DNA of 64,000 nucleotides from CAVPJC01 sp963705155 (GTDB taxonomy: Bacteria > Chloroflexota > Anaerolineae > Anaerolineales > UBA4823). The notes below the pieces were generated by a model. That model did not search any database. It worked only from the letters and a program-made list of their open reading frames with translations, and was not told where the DNA came from. Position numbers and translations under genes: made by a program. Shown here one piece after another: positions 46,538-55,337 of the stretch (positions are counted from its first letter, which is position 1; each line of letters begins with the position of its first letter). The stretch covers positions 1-64,000 of the forward strand of contig CAVPJC010000022.1 in the NCBI GenBank assembly GCA_963705155.1, written 5' to 3'.

Positions 46538-47560
46538 ATGCAATTGAGAATCATTCACTCACTCGATGAGTTTGAAGCGCTGGCAGGCGAATGGAACCAT
46601 CTTTTGGAGTACAGTGCAAGTCATGTGCCATTTTTGCGCCACGAATACCTGGCGGCGTGGTGGCGCACGCTGGGCGGCGGAGAATGGAAACACGGCGAGC
46701 TGTGCATCGTGACAGCCCACGATGACAGCGGCGGACTGACCGGCGCAGCGCCGCTGTTCTTCACCGAAAACCGCTCCGGCGAGCCAGCGCTGATGCTGCT
46801 GGGCAGCATCGAAATCTCGGATTATCTGGATGTGCTCGCCCGCCCGCAAGACCTGGATGAATTTCTGGAACGGCTGTTGGAATGCCTGGATGGACCTGGC
46901 GTTCCCCCCTGGAAAGTGCTGGATTTTTACAACCTGTTGGACGCCTCGCCCACATTGCCAGCCCTGCAAGCTGTGGCGGCGCGCCGGGGCTGGTTGACGA
47001 CCCTGGAGCGGCTGCAGCACTGCCCGTCCATCCCCCTGCCCGGGGATTGGGAAACCTACCTGGCTGGCATCGATAAAAAACAGCGCCATGAAATCCGGCG
47101 CAAGATGCGCCGTGTAGAAAGCAATGAGGCGCCGGTGCGCTGGTACATCGTTCAGGATGAGGCCAACCTTGACAATGAGATCGAAGAGTTCCTGATTCTG
47201 ATGGCGCAGGATGAGGAAAAGCGGGGTTTCCTGACCGAGGTGATGCGCAGCCAGATGAGCGCGGCGGTGCACGCCGCTTTTCACGCCGGTTGGCTTCAAT
47301 TGGCTTTTCTGGAAGTGGATGGTCAAAAAGCTGCCGGATACCTGAATTTTGATTTCGGCAACCGCATCTGGGTTTACAACTCGGGATTGGATTTCAACTT
47401 TGGGTCGCTCTCCCCGGGATGGGTGCTGCTGGGTTACCTGCTGCAGTGGGCCAATGAGAATAAGCGCAGCGCCTTTGATTTCATGCGCGGCGATGAAGAG
47501 TATAAATACCGCTTTGGTGGGGTCGACCGCCGGGTGATGCGCCTCATCGTGCGGCGTTGA
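46538..47560 (+). CDS. GNAT/FemAB-like (BioF2/CelD type) acyltransferase
   Basis: The 340-residue protein begins IIHSLDEFEALAGEWNHLLEYS and VPFLRHEYLAAWWRTLG, the typical CelD/BioF2 N-terminus. It then has IDKKQRHEIRRKMRR near residue 182 and a C-terminal GNAT fold with WLQLAFLEVDGQKAAGYLNFDFGNRIWVYNSG, PGWVLLGYLLQWA and FDFMRGDEEYKYRFG. Such proteins transfer acyl groups to sugars, lipids or peptides. The start has GGAG upstream; a divergent promoter region of 111 bp separates it from the propeller protein. The substrate is unknown. Confidence 0.82.
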   Translation: MQLRIIHSLDEFEALAGEWNHLLEYSASHVPFLRHEYLAAWWRTLGGGEWKHGELCIVTAHDDSGGLTGAAPLFFTENRSGEPALMLLGSIEISDYLDVLARPQDLDEFLERLLECLDGPGVPPWKVLDFYNLLDASPTLPALQAVAARRGWLTTLERLQHCPSIPLPGDWETYLAGIDKKQRHEIRRKMRRVESNEAPVRWYIVQDEANLDNEIEEFLILMAQDEEKRGFLTEVMRSQMSAAVHAAFHAGWLQLAFLEVDGQKAAGYLNFDFGNRIWVYNSGLDFNFGSLSPGWVLLGYLLQWANENKRSAFDFMRGDEEYKYRFGGVDRRVMRLIVRR

Positions 47561-47569
47561 AAGCCAGTG

Positions 47570-48679
47570 CTACACCCGGCGCGGCATGCCCCACCCATTC
47601 AGGCGCACCTGCTCAGGGTGGACCGGCCACACGCCTGGCACCGCAGTCCCGCAGGAGGGGCAGGCGCCCCGGGCGGTGATGCGGTAGGCATGGATGACAT
47701 AGCCGCTGCGCTCTACCAGCACCGTCTGGCAGGTAGGGCACAGGGTGTTTTCGTATTCCCCAACCCGCCCCGGGATATTGCCGGCATAGACGTAATGCAG
47801 CCCGGCTTCCTGCCCGATCTCCGCCGCCCGCAGGATGGTCTTGACCGAGGTGGGCGGGGGATCGGTCATCTTGTAGTCAGGGTGAAAAGCGGTGACATGC
47901 CAGGGGATATCTGCTGAAACGGAGCGGATGAAGCGGGCGGCGTCCATCAGCTCTTCGCTGCTGTCGTTAAAGCCAGGCACCACCAGTGTGACCACCTCGA
48001 CCCACAAGCCCAGGTCGTGCGCCCGGCGAATGCTTTCCAGGACATTATCCAGCACACCTCCCAGCTGGCGGTAGTGTTTATCCTGCATGGTCTTCAGGTC
48101 GATTTTGTAAGCTGAAAGGTATGGGCGCAGGTATTCCAGCGCCTCGGGGGTGGTGTTGCCGTTGGAAACAAAGGCGCACTTCAAACCGGCCTCGGCGGCT
48201 TTCCGAAAGATCGCCACCGCCCACTCAGATGTGATCAGCGGTTCGTTGTAAGACGAGACCACGACGGCCGCTCCGCTGCGCCGGGCGATGGCCGCCATCT
48301 CTTCGGGGGTGACTCGGCGCACATAATCGATGGCGATGTCTGAGGCGGGGTCGCGCAGCGCCTGAGAAGTGAGCCAGTTCTGGCAGTAGCCGCAGTGAAA
48401 ATCGCAGCCCAGCATGCCAAAGGTGAGGGCATCGCACCCGGGCAGCACATGGAAGAACGGCTTTTTTTCGATCGGATCGGCCTGCAAGGCGGCGACATAG
48501 CCCCACGGCACACGCAGCTTGCCCCCCTGATTATAGCGAACCTGGCAGATACCCCGCCGCCCTTCACGGATCAGGCAGCGGTGCCCGCAGGCATAACAGC
48601 GCACGGCCCCATCGGGCAGCGCCTCGTACAGTGTCCCCTCTACCGTCATACCATCCAAAATATCGGCAAGAGATGACAT
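47570..48679 (-). CDS. amrS: AmmeMemoRadiSam system radical SAM enzyme
   Basis: The 369-residue protein has an N-terminal zinc-like pair (CYACGHRC and GICQVR), the radical SAM cluster GCDFHCGYCQNW (Cys92, Cys96, Cys99) and YNEPLITSEW. Later come CAFVSNGNTTPEAL, YLSAYKIDLKTM, VEVVTLVVPGFNDS and PWHVTAFHPDYKM. A C-terminal CPTC...CPSCG ribbon closes it. This is the AmrS/PflA-like member of the AmmeMemoRadiSam set; AmmeMemo partners are not in the window. AGGAG precedes the ATG at 48679. It is convergent with the GNAT gene and divergent from mobA. Confidence 0.92.
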   Translation of the reverse strand: MSSLADILDGMTVEGTLYEALPDGAVRCYACGHRCLIREGRRGICQVRYNQGGKLRVPWGYVAALQADPIEKKPFFHVLPGCDALTFGMLGCDFHCGYCQNWLTSQALRDPASDIAIDYVRRVTPEEMAAIARRSGAAVVVSSYNEPLITSEWAVAIFRKAAEAGLKCAFVSNGNTTPEALEYLRPYLSAYKIDLKTMQDKHYRQLGGVLDNVLESIRRAHDLGLWVEVVTLVVPGFNDSSEELMDAARFIRSVSADIPWHVTAFHPDYKMTDPPPTSVKTILRAAEIGQEAGLHYVYAGNIPGRVGEYENTLCPTCQTVLVERSGYVIHAYRITARGACPSCGTAVPGVWPVHPEQVRLNGWGMPRRV

Positions 48680-48735
48680 GGCTGATGCTCCTGTTAAAAT
48701 TCTTAAATATCATCAAAGATCGTACCAGTCTCTAT

Positions 48736-48749
48736 TATAATCTTGTCTA
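48736..48749 (+). promoter_or_regulatory. Predicted leaderless promoter of mobA
   Basis: TATAAT at 48736-48741 lies seven bases before the mobA ATG at 48749, leaving no room for a ribosome site. The geometry is the same as at 38472-38487. Confidence 0.5.
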
Positions 48750-49393
48750 TGTTATCCCTTGTGATTCAAGCCGGCGGCGAGTCGCGCCGCATGGGGCAGG
48801 ATAAAGCCCTGATCCCGTTTTTGGGGCAGCCGATGATCCGGCGGGTGTTGGACCGTGTGGCTTTCATGGCGGATGAAGTGCTGGTGACCACCAACACGCC
48901 GGAGGCTTACACCTTCCTGGGGCTGCCGCTGGCGGCTGACAAAATCCCCGGACGGGGCGCGCTGGGCGGGTTGTACACCGCATTGAGCATCGCCAACCAC
49001 CCAATGGTGGCGGTGGTAGCCTGCGACATGCCTTTTGCCAGCCCGGAGCTGCTGCAGGCCGAGCTGGATATCCTGGCGGCCTCGGTGTGGGATGCCGCCG
49101 TTGGCCTGACCCGTGGACAGGAAATTCAGCCTTATGACGCCGTAATCCCGCGCACACAGGGCGGCACGGAACCGTTCCACGCAGCCTACCTGCGCGAAAA
49201 ATGCCTGCCCCTGGTGGAAGCCGCCATCCAGGCCGATAAGTGGCGGGTGGATGCCTGGTACAGCCAGGCTCACCTGCGCTTTATGGAACTCGAAGAGTGC
49301 CGCCGGTATGACCCCGACGAGCGCGCCTTTTGGAATGTGAACACACCCGAAGAGCTGGAGCAGGCTGAGCAGATCGCCCGGCAATCGCCCTGA
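48749..49393 (+). CDS. mobA: Molybdenum cofactor guanylyltransferase (MobA-like)
   Basis: The protein has the NTP-transferase signature LVIQAGGESRRMGQDKALIP, then DEVLVTTN, IPGRGALGGLYTAL, VAVVACDMPFASPELL and FWNVNTPEELEQAE at the C-terminus. These match MobA, which adds GMP to molybdopterin. I set the start at ATG 48749 rather than the TTG two codons earlier; the nearby TATAAT suggests a leaderless message. No other molybdenum genes are in the window. The frame is intact. Confidence 0.9.
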   Translation: MLSLVIQAGGESRRMGQDKALIPFLGQPMIRRVLDRVAFMADEVLVTTNTPEAYTFLGLPLAADKIPGRGALGGLYTALSIANHPMVAVVACDMPFASPELLQAELDILAASVWDAAVGLTRGQEIQPYDAVIPRTQGGTEPFHAAYLREKCLPLVEAAIQADKWRVDAWYSQAHLRFMELEECRRYDPDERAFWNVNTPEELEQAEQIARQSP

Positions 49394-49467
49394 TCCGTCC
49401 TCTATGCCTCGACTGAGCACACTCCGGTTTACCTGCAGCTTTCAGAGGCGGCTAATGAATGCCAGGA

Positions 49468-50731
49468 CTATTCTACAACGATAATCTTTCCCAGCACCTG
49501 GCGCAGTCTGGACACCTCATCCAGGGTATTGTAATGCACCGCGCCCACGCGCACCATCCCGCCGCCTTCTTCCAGTCCCAACCGCTCTGTCACCGCCAGA
49601 GCATAGTAGTTGCCGTCCCACACATAAATGCCGGCATTTCCCAGCTTTTCAGCCACTTCACGGGGGTGGCGGTTCTTCAAGCGTGAAAGAGAATGTGGGG
49701 ACGCGCTCTTCCAGGCGGCGCACATCTCGCAAGCCGTACAGGGTCAGCCCCGGGGTCTCTTCAAGAACTTCCAGCAGGGAGCGGTTGAGCTCGTATTCAT
49801 AGGCCTTGATGGCTGACATGGCTTGCTTGAGATGCAGCCTGCGGCCCTGATAGCGGCCTGAATATTTTTCGGCAGCATTCTGCCCGAAAGTCACCCCCAC
49901 CCATTCCAGGTAATCGATGGCCCCAAGCATCCCGGCGATCCCTTCGTGGTTCTGGGTGCCGGTTTCAAATTTGCCGGGGAGGCTATTCGGGGCAGGCCGT
50001 ACTTTGTAGGCCGTTAGCTGCTCCAGATGCTCACTTTTTCCGTACAGCGCCCCTGCGTGGGGACCGAAAAATTTGTAGCTCGATGAGACCAGAAAGTCGC
50101 AATCCAGCGCCTGCACATCGATCGGCCCGTGCGGAGCGTACTGCACCGCATCCACATACACCCAGGCTCCGGCTGCATGCGCCATCTGCACCAGTCTGGC
50201 GATCGGGTTGATCGTCCCCAGCGCATTCGAGGCGTACCCCACTGCGACCAATCGCGGGCGCCCTTCCAGGGCTTTTTGGAAAGACTCCAGATCCAGGGTG
50301 CCGTCTTCGGGGTGAAAATCCACCCAGCGGACGGTGCAGCCGCGATCCTGGGCTGCCAATAACCACGGGCTGATGTTGGCGTCATGGTCCATGCGGGTGA
50401 CCACAATCTCATCCCCGGGCTGCCAGGTGCGGGCGATAGAGCGGCTGATGGCAAAAGTCAGGCTGGTCATGTTGTTGCCAAAGACGATCTCCTCGGGCCG
50501 GGCGGCGTTGTAGAAATCTGCCAGGGCGGCGTGGGCTTCATCCAATACTGCGTCTGAGGCGCGGCTGGTCTGGAAGGCGCCGCCGTGGTTGGCGTTGTGA
50601 TCGACCAGGTAGGCGTTTATGCGGTCGAGGACGGGTTGGGCGACCTGCGTGCCACCGGGATTGTCCAAAAAAACGTCGGAACGCTGCAAGGCGGGGAACT
50701 GATTGCGGATCAAGGCGAGATCAAGGGGCAT
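49468..50731 (-). CDS. Cysteine-desulfurase-like class V aminotransferase, frame break
   Basis: This PLP enzyme has VFLDNPGGTQVAQPVL, FGNNMTSLTFAIS, VVTRMDHDANISPWL, VGYASNALGTINPI, VYVDAVQYAPHGPIDV and SSSYKFFGPHAGALYG with the Schiff-base Lys. It is the cysteine-desulfurase-like group related to SufS and CsdA. Near 49675 the frame changes; the next frame supplies NRHPREVAEKLGNAGIYVWDGNYYALAVTERLGL and a stop at 49468, giving about 420 residues. LGTINPI and the His of RMDHDAN are conserved. The usual catalytic Cys loop of SufS is not recognisable, so the substrate is uncertain. Confidence 0.87.
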
Positions 50732-50767
50732 GTTGGCTCCAATACGATTTACATGCTGAGGGTGTAA

Positions 50768-50920
50768 TCAAAGATGTTCGAGATCATCCAGGTCCGCAGT
50801 CGCTCTTAGATAGCCATGATAACCAACAGCATAGCCACCGATCAGCAAATAGTCAACCTGATGAGCGTTCAGTAATTGTAAAAACTCTTTGAAGTCTGGC
50901 GGAAGATTGACTGTAGCCAT
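50768..50920 (-). pseudogene. Nucleotidyltransferase (AbiEii/MNT-like) N-terminal fragment
   Basis: Fifty codons from ATG 50920 read MATVNLPPDFKEFLQLLNAH, then VDYLLIGGYAVGYHGYLRAT and ADLDDLEHL before a stop. The GG(Y)AV...H...R.T.DLD pattern is the start of a DUF6036/AbiEii-type nucleotidyltransferase, including the DxD-type site, but some 100 residues normally follow. The gene is truncated near 50780. Its upstream partner overlaps it. Confidence 0.65.
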
Positions 50921-51065
50921 AGTTGATTTGCCGCATTACTTCGATGGCATATAAACGCTGATAAGGAGATTTAGACAACCAATATTCCTTCTCATCAGAA
51001 GGCTCGAAAAGAGATGTTATCGTGAACGCGGTTTTATCAATCTCAAGGTTGTGAGATGCTTCCAT
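50853..51065 (-). CDS. Small protein paired with the nucleotidyltransferase fragment (antitoxin-like)
   Basis: Seventy residues: LEIDKTAFTITSLFEPSDEKEYWLSKSPYQRLYAIEVMRQINYGYSQSSARLQRVFTIT. Small proteins of this form commonly precede AbiEii-like nucleotidyltransferases in Chloroflexota and other phyla. They contain a short helical R(L)xxxExMRQ(x)(x)YG segment and are thought to be the antitoxin-like partner. The gene looks intact, but its partner is cut short, so the pair is probably inactive. The two reading frames overlap by about 70 bp. Confidence 0.55.
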   Translation of the reverse strand: MEASHNLEIDKTAFTITSLFEPSDEKEYWLSKSPYQRLYAIEVMRQINYGYSQSSARLQRVFTITERSSG

Positions 51066-51215
51066 AGAGTGAATATACCAGCAAATGAATATCTAGTAAA
51101 CAGACTGGCAGCAAGTGCCGGGTTTCGTAATGCTTTTCGTAACGATTTCAAAACGCTGCCCGTGTATAGTATGGGTAATAAACAATCAGGCTGGGAGAAA
51201 ATTTTATGATAACAG

Positions 51216-51638
51216 ATGATACTTACGGCGTTTAAGGATCTTTCGGTGAGTGATCGATCGGTATCCGGGCTGCTGCGCGGTCTGTTTGCTGGCCTGGTGA
51301 TGGCGGGTTTCCTGGTGTTGGCAGGCGTTCTGGGTGGGGCAGCCCCACTGCAGGCGCTTAACTGGCTCAGCCCTTCTGTGGAAATGACCGCGCTGCAAGG
51401 CCTTCTGGCGCATCTGGGCATTTCGGCGGTGTATGGGATTCTCTTCGGGGTGTTCTGGGGGATGTTTCCACGCCGCTGGCCCGGCTGGCTGGCGGGTTTG
51501 CTGTATGGGCTGGCGCTCTTTGCCCTGGCAAATTTTATCATCCTGCCACGCACAAACTCGGGCATGGCGCAGGTATCAGCGTTGGTCCTGCTCCTGGCGC
51601 ATCTGCTGTACGGCCTGGCCCTTGGTTACCGGAAGTGA
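51216..51638 (+). CDS. Small membrane protein with four hydrophobic helices
   Basis: The 140-residue protein has SGLLRGLFAGLVMAGFLVLAGVLGG, ALQGLLAHLGISAVYGILFGVFWGMFP, WPGWLAGLLYGLALFALANFIILP and VSALVLLLAHLLYGLALGY. It is of unknown function. The start is uncertain: a GGGAG site sits better with the ATG at 51206, but that frame ends after nine codons (MITDDTYGV). One surplus base near 51230 would join it in frame as MITDDTYGFKDLSV. I give the continuous frame from 51216. Confidence 0.6.
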   Translation: MILTAFKDLSVSDRSVSGLLRGLFAGLVMAGFLVLAGVLGGAAPLQALNWLSPSVEMTALQGLLAHLGISAVYGILFGVFWGMFPRRWPGWLAGLLYGLALFALANFIILPRTNSGMAQVSALVLLLAHLLYGLALGYRK

Positions 51639-51639
51639 T

Positions 51640-51798
51640 CGCATTTAGAAAAGCCATTCCATGGGAGTGGTTTATAATACGGGATATTATTGGATAAAAA
51701 ACATCTTATAATTCTTGATTACCTGATAGCGATCTAGCCGGGGTGACCCTGCAGTCCGGGCAAGGACTGTGTATGAGGATACAACCTAGTTAAGGATT
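51640..51798 (+). promoter_or_regulatory. Leader region of the four-gene paralogue operon
   Basis: This stretch holds TATAAT-like boxes (near 51674 and 51709). A small hairpin CAGTCC-GGGCAA-GGACTG lies near 51750-51770 and a GTAT/GATAC pair follows before AAGGATT and the ATG at 51799. It is the likely promoter and a structured leader; no known riboswitch is recognised. Confidence 0.4.
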
Positions 51799-52695
51799 AT
51801 GAAATTATCACCGCCGCTTTCTCCGGTACGTAAGGGCACGCCTGGGTCTGCTTCCAACATTTCAACACCTGCACCGTGGTGGTTGTTATGGGTGCGTCTT
51901 GCCTGGCTGGTTTTTGCTGCTGTTTCGGCTACCGGACACCTGCTCGTGATCCCCCATATATTGGCGCACCCGCAGCAGTTCGGCCGGTCAGCCTGGAGTG
52001 CAGCGCAATCTGCGGCAGCCCTGGCAGGGTTGGGTATTTTCGGCCAGTGGCTGGCAGATTTACTGGGTTGGAGCTTTGCGCTTCTACCCCTGGTTACATT
52101 TTGTTTAGCGCTCCTCATCTTTTGGAAGAAATCTGCCGATCCGGTGGCGCTGTTGTATGCCACGGTGTTTCTCGTCTTCTTCGCCCCTTTCTCCAGCCTG
52201 GCTGAAATTTACCCGGCCTGGAAAATCGTTGGGGATATCGCCGATAGTTTTTCGACCGCTCTGTTGATTGCCTGTTTGTATTTATTCCCGGATGGGCGCT
52301 TCAGACCGGGCTGGACGCGCTGGACGGCGCTAGCAATGACGTTAATCCAGGCCTGGCGGCTGTTCCAGCCCGAGATTTATCAACAGAACTTCGCCCTGAT
52401 CGTGCCCGTGTTTTTCATCACAATCCCCATCGCGCTGGTGTATCGTTATGTGCGGTTGAGCAGCGCCACCCAGCGCCAGCAGATCAAGTGGGTGGTATAT
52501 GGGCTGGCGGTCAGCCTGACACCTTTGAGTATTTTTGTGTTGGTGTTCTTCACCTCTCCCGGCGTACAGCAACCAACCGCCGCCGGGATGGCCGTTTTCT
52601 TAATTGGAAATGCTTTGTGGTTTTTCTTCGCTATAGCCCTGCCCGTGTCGTTTTTCCTGGCAATATTCCGCTCAGGGCTGTGGGAAATCGATTTA

Positions 52696-53633
52696 GAACT
52701 CATCCGAAAATTAAAAAGGGTTGAAGAAAATGACGTATCCGGCTATAAGTGGGGGTCTCGAAAACCTTCACGAAGCAGGATACGTCATGAAAAAGCATAT
52801 CACAAAACCCAAGAACGTCAAATATCGTAGCGTGCCACGTTCTGTGTGGCGCGTTGCGAAGAAGCACCTTCCCAAACAGACAGCGAAAACCGGTCCGGGT
52901 CGTTCTCGCAAACCAAACCGGCCTGTGATGAATGGCATCTGGTTCGTTTTGTGGACCGGTTGCCAATGGAAAGCGCTCGAAGCGAGCTGGTTCGGCGTTT
53001 CCAGCAGTGTGTTGCACGAACGCTTTCAAAGCTGGGGCGAACAAGGGGTTTGGCAGGCGATCTTCCGTTCGATGTTGCGCTTCTACGGCCGTAAACGCCA
53101 CATCTTCTGGAAGTGGCAGTCTGTGGACAGCCGTTCGTGTGCTGCCCCGCTGGGTGGGAGTGATACCGGACCCAATCCCACCGATCGAGCCAAGCAGGGC
53201 AGTAAAATCCACCTGCTGGTGGATCAACGCGGTGCTCCGTTGGCGGTCTGGATTACAGGCGCCAACCAGCATGATAAATGGTCGCTGGATGATCTGGTCA
53301 TTCATATTGCCGTCGAACGCCCTTCTTCTCAGCAGCATCTATGTGCGGATAAAGGCTATGACTATGATGACGTGCATACCTTCGTGCTCTCCGAAGGTTA
53401 CATCGAGCATATCAAACATCGCAGACGCAGAGGCGAACCACCTGACCCTTGCCCGATCCCGGGTGAAACCCAGTTCCCGGCTAGACGTTGGGTCGTTGAG
53501 CGCACCCTGGGCTGGCTGGCCAGAAGACGAAGCATCCGTACCCGCTGGTGCGAGAAGTCATCCAACTGGCTCTCCTTTGTCCTCTTTGCCTGTTCCAGCA
53601 TCTTGGCCGACCTGGCTATTTTCGGATGAGTTC
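52696..53633 (+). mobile_element. IS5-family insertion sequence (IS1031/ISL2-like), complete
   Basis: The 938-bp element begins GAACTCATCCGAAAAT and ends with its exact inverted copy ATTTTCGGATGAGTTC. It is flanked by a 3-bp direct repeat TTA (52693-52695 and 53634-53636), matching the TNA targets of IS1031-type elements. It carries one transposase gene. It inserted into the first of four paralogous membrane-protein genes. Confidence 0.92.
52730..53629 (+). CDS. IS5-family transposase
   Basis: About 299 residues. The N-terminal part has VPRSVWRVAKKHLP and NGIWFVLWTGCQWKAL, then the DDE core: WQSVDSRSCAAP (first Asp), KQGSKIHLLVDQRGAPLAVWITGANQHD, CADKGYDYDDVHTF (second Asp) and RRWVVERTLGWLARRRSIRTRW (Glu with the Y/R-like context). 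The frame is single and intact, unlike most neighbours. The start could be ATG 52730 or 52787 (MKKHITKPKN). Its stop is inside the right inverted repeat region, as usual for compact IS5 elements. Confidence 0.92.
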   Translation: MTYPAISGGLENLHEAGYVMKKHITKPKNVKYRSVPRSVWRVAKKHLPKQTAKTGPGRSRKPNRPVMNGIWFVLWTGCQWKALEASWFGVSSSVLHERFQSWGEQGVWQAIFRSMLRFYGRKRHIFWKWQSVDSRSCAAPLGGSDTGPNPTDRAKQGSKIHLLVDQRGAPLAVWITGANQHDKWSLDDLVIHIAVERPSSQQHLCADKGYDYDDVHTFVLSEGYIEHIKHRRRRGEPPDPCPIPGETQFPARRWVVERTLGWLARRRSIRTRWCEKSSNWLSFVLFACSSILADLAIFG

Positions 53634-54055
53634 TTAGTCATCCGCCGTACGCTGGTGTACGGCGCCCTGACCGCCAGCCTGGCGCTGGTCTATTTTGGCA
53701 GTGTGCTGCTGATGCAGATGCTCAGCAAAGCGCTCACCGGGCAGCAGTCGCCGGTTGTAACGGTGATTTCTACTTTGTTGATCGCGGCCCTCTTCAGTCC
53801 ATTGCGCCGGCGCATCCAGAACGACATCGACCGGCGCTTCTACCGCCAGAAGTACAACGCCGAGCAGGCCCTGGCAGCCTTCGCCGAGGCAGGCCGAGCG
53901 AGACGGATCTGGATGCACTGACTGGTAAGCTGGTCACCCTGGTTGGCGGAGACGCTCCAACCAGAGGCGATTACCCTCTGGCTGCGTGCTTTTTCAGAAC
54001 GCAATTTGGAGAAAAGATCTGAACCGTTTTACCCCTTCTTCGACCCTCCCGGTGG

Positions 54056-55337
54056 TTGACACTTGCCCGCCTGATTGTGCTCGCGTGGATTTTCGTGAGC
54101 ATCGTAGTCAGGCTATTTCCCTGCCGGCGAAGTATCAGAGATTACGCCTCCTGCGAACCGGCAGCGTATACTCAGAACTGCGTTCAATACGGCTGGACGA
54201 CCGGACAAATCCAGTCAGGTCGTGCGAAACCGGGGTTGCGCCCGGAGATGATCGCCGGGATCATGTTGTCGGCCAGTTTGATCTGCCTGATGTTTTATTG
54301 GTCGATTGGCGGCTTGCTGTTCTGGCGTATGTCAGGCACCTGGACAGGTTTGCTGGTTGCCTATATCCTGTTTGCAACTGGCCCTGGCTTTAGCAACTTG
54401 CTGTTGACCGAGTCCCAATCGCCGGCCTGGTTGCACCAAATCTATTCGCTGATGGCGTTATTCACCTGGCCGACATTCTTCGTCATGCTGTATCTGTTTC
54501 CGAACGGGAAGTTCGTGCCGCGCTTCACACGTTACCTTTCTGTTTTGCCCTATTTCTTGTTACTTTATCACCAGGTTCTTAATGCCCAGATGGATACGGT
54601 CGGGTTGATCCTGTTAATTGCTTATGCCTTTAGGATTGGTCAGCCAGGTGTACCGTTATCGTAAGGTCTCTACGCCTGAGGAGCGCCAGCAAACCAAATG
54701 GGTCGTGTTTGCGTTTGGCATATTTATTGGATCACTTCCACTGTCTTTTGTTCTACCAGCTATCTTCCCGACCCTGGCTGTGGGGACGCCAGCAGGTTTC
54801 TGGTGGGAGTTCGTCAACAACGGTGTGGTGAGCTGCCTGGTCCCGGCCTTGCTGCCGCTGGCAATCGGCGCCTCCATCCTGCGCTACCGGCTGTGGGATA
54901 TCGATCTGGTCATCCGCCGCACACTGGTGTACGGCGCCCTGACCGCCACCCTGGCGCTGGTATATTTTGGCAGCGTGCTGCTGCTGCAGATGCTCAGCAA
55001 AGCGCTCACCGGGCAGCAGTCGCCGGTTGTAACGGTGATTTCCACTTTGTTGATCGCGGCTCTGTTCAGCCCGCTGCGCCAGCGCATCCAGAACGACATC
55101 GACCGGCGCTTCTACCGCCAGAAGTACAATGCCGAGCAGGCACTGGTCGAGTTCGCCAATTATGCGCGTAATGAAACGGAGTTGAGTGCATTAACCGAGC
55201 GTTTGACTCTGATTGTGCAGGAAACCATGCAGCCATCCACATTAGTCATCTGGCTGCAGGCGGCAGCCGGGGAAAGCCAACGCGCCGGGCGCGCTCGCCG
55301 GTCGGAGGCGGCTTTGCCGGCTGGGAAAGAATTATGA
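54056..55337 (+). CDS. Membrane sensor-like protein B, frame break
   Basis: The start is TTG 54056, overlapping the stop of gene A (TTGA); no ATG fits. The N-terminal part has LARLIVLAWIFVSIVVRLF, LRPEMIAGIMLSASLICLMFYWSIGGLLFW and about six more helices with LYLFPNGKFVPRFTRYL. The frame changes near 54640, restoring VYRYRKVSTPEERQQTKWVVFAFG. The shared segment DLVIRRTLVYGAL to RRFYRQKYNAEQ follows, then ETMQPSTLVIWLQ and a short tail. No histidine-kinase or GAF domain follows, so it lacks an output domain. It is coupled to gene C by ATGA. Confidence 0.75.

Larger units (their letters stand above)
51799..54059 (+). pseudogene. Membrane sensor-like protein A, split by an IS element and frame breaks
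   Basis: Without the insertion the gene codes for about 439 residues. It has about eight helices (WWLLWVRLAWLVFAAVSATG, then LLPLVTFCLALLIF and CLYLFPDGRFRPGWTRW), a QQIKWVVYG turn, and the shared segment VIRRTLVYGALTASLALVYFG to RRFYRQKYNAEQALAAFAEA. It ends with LQPEAITLWLRAFSERN. IS5-type DNA (52696-53633) splits it after LWEID. Removing the element and one TTA restores LWEIDLVIRRTL exactly. Two more frame changes near 53900 and 53950 are needed. The stop at 54057 overlaps gene B (TTGA). Confidence 0.8.
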
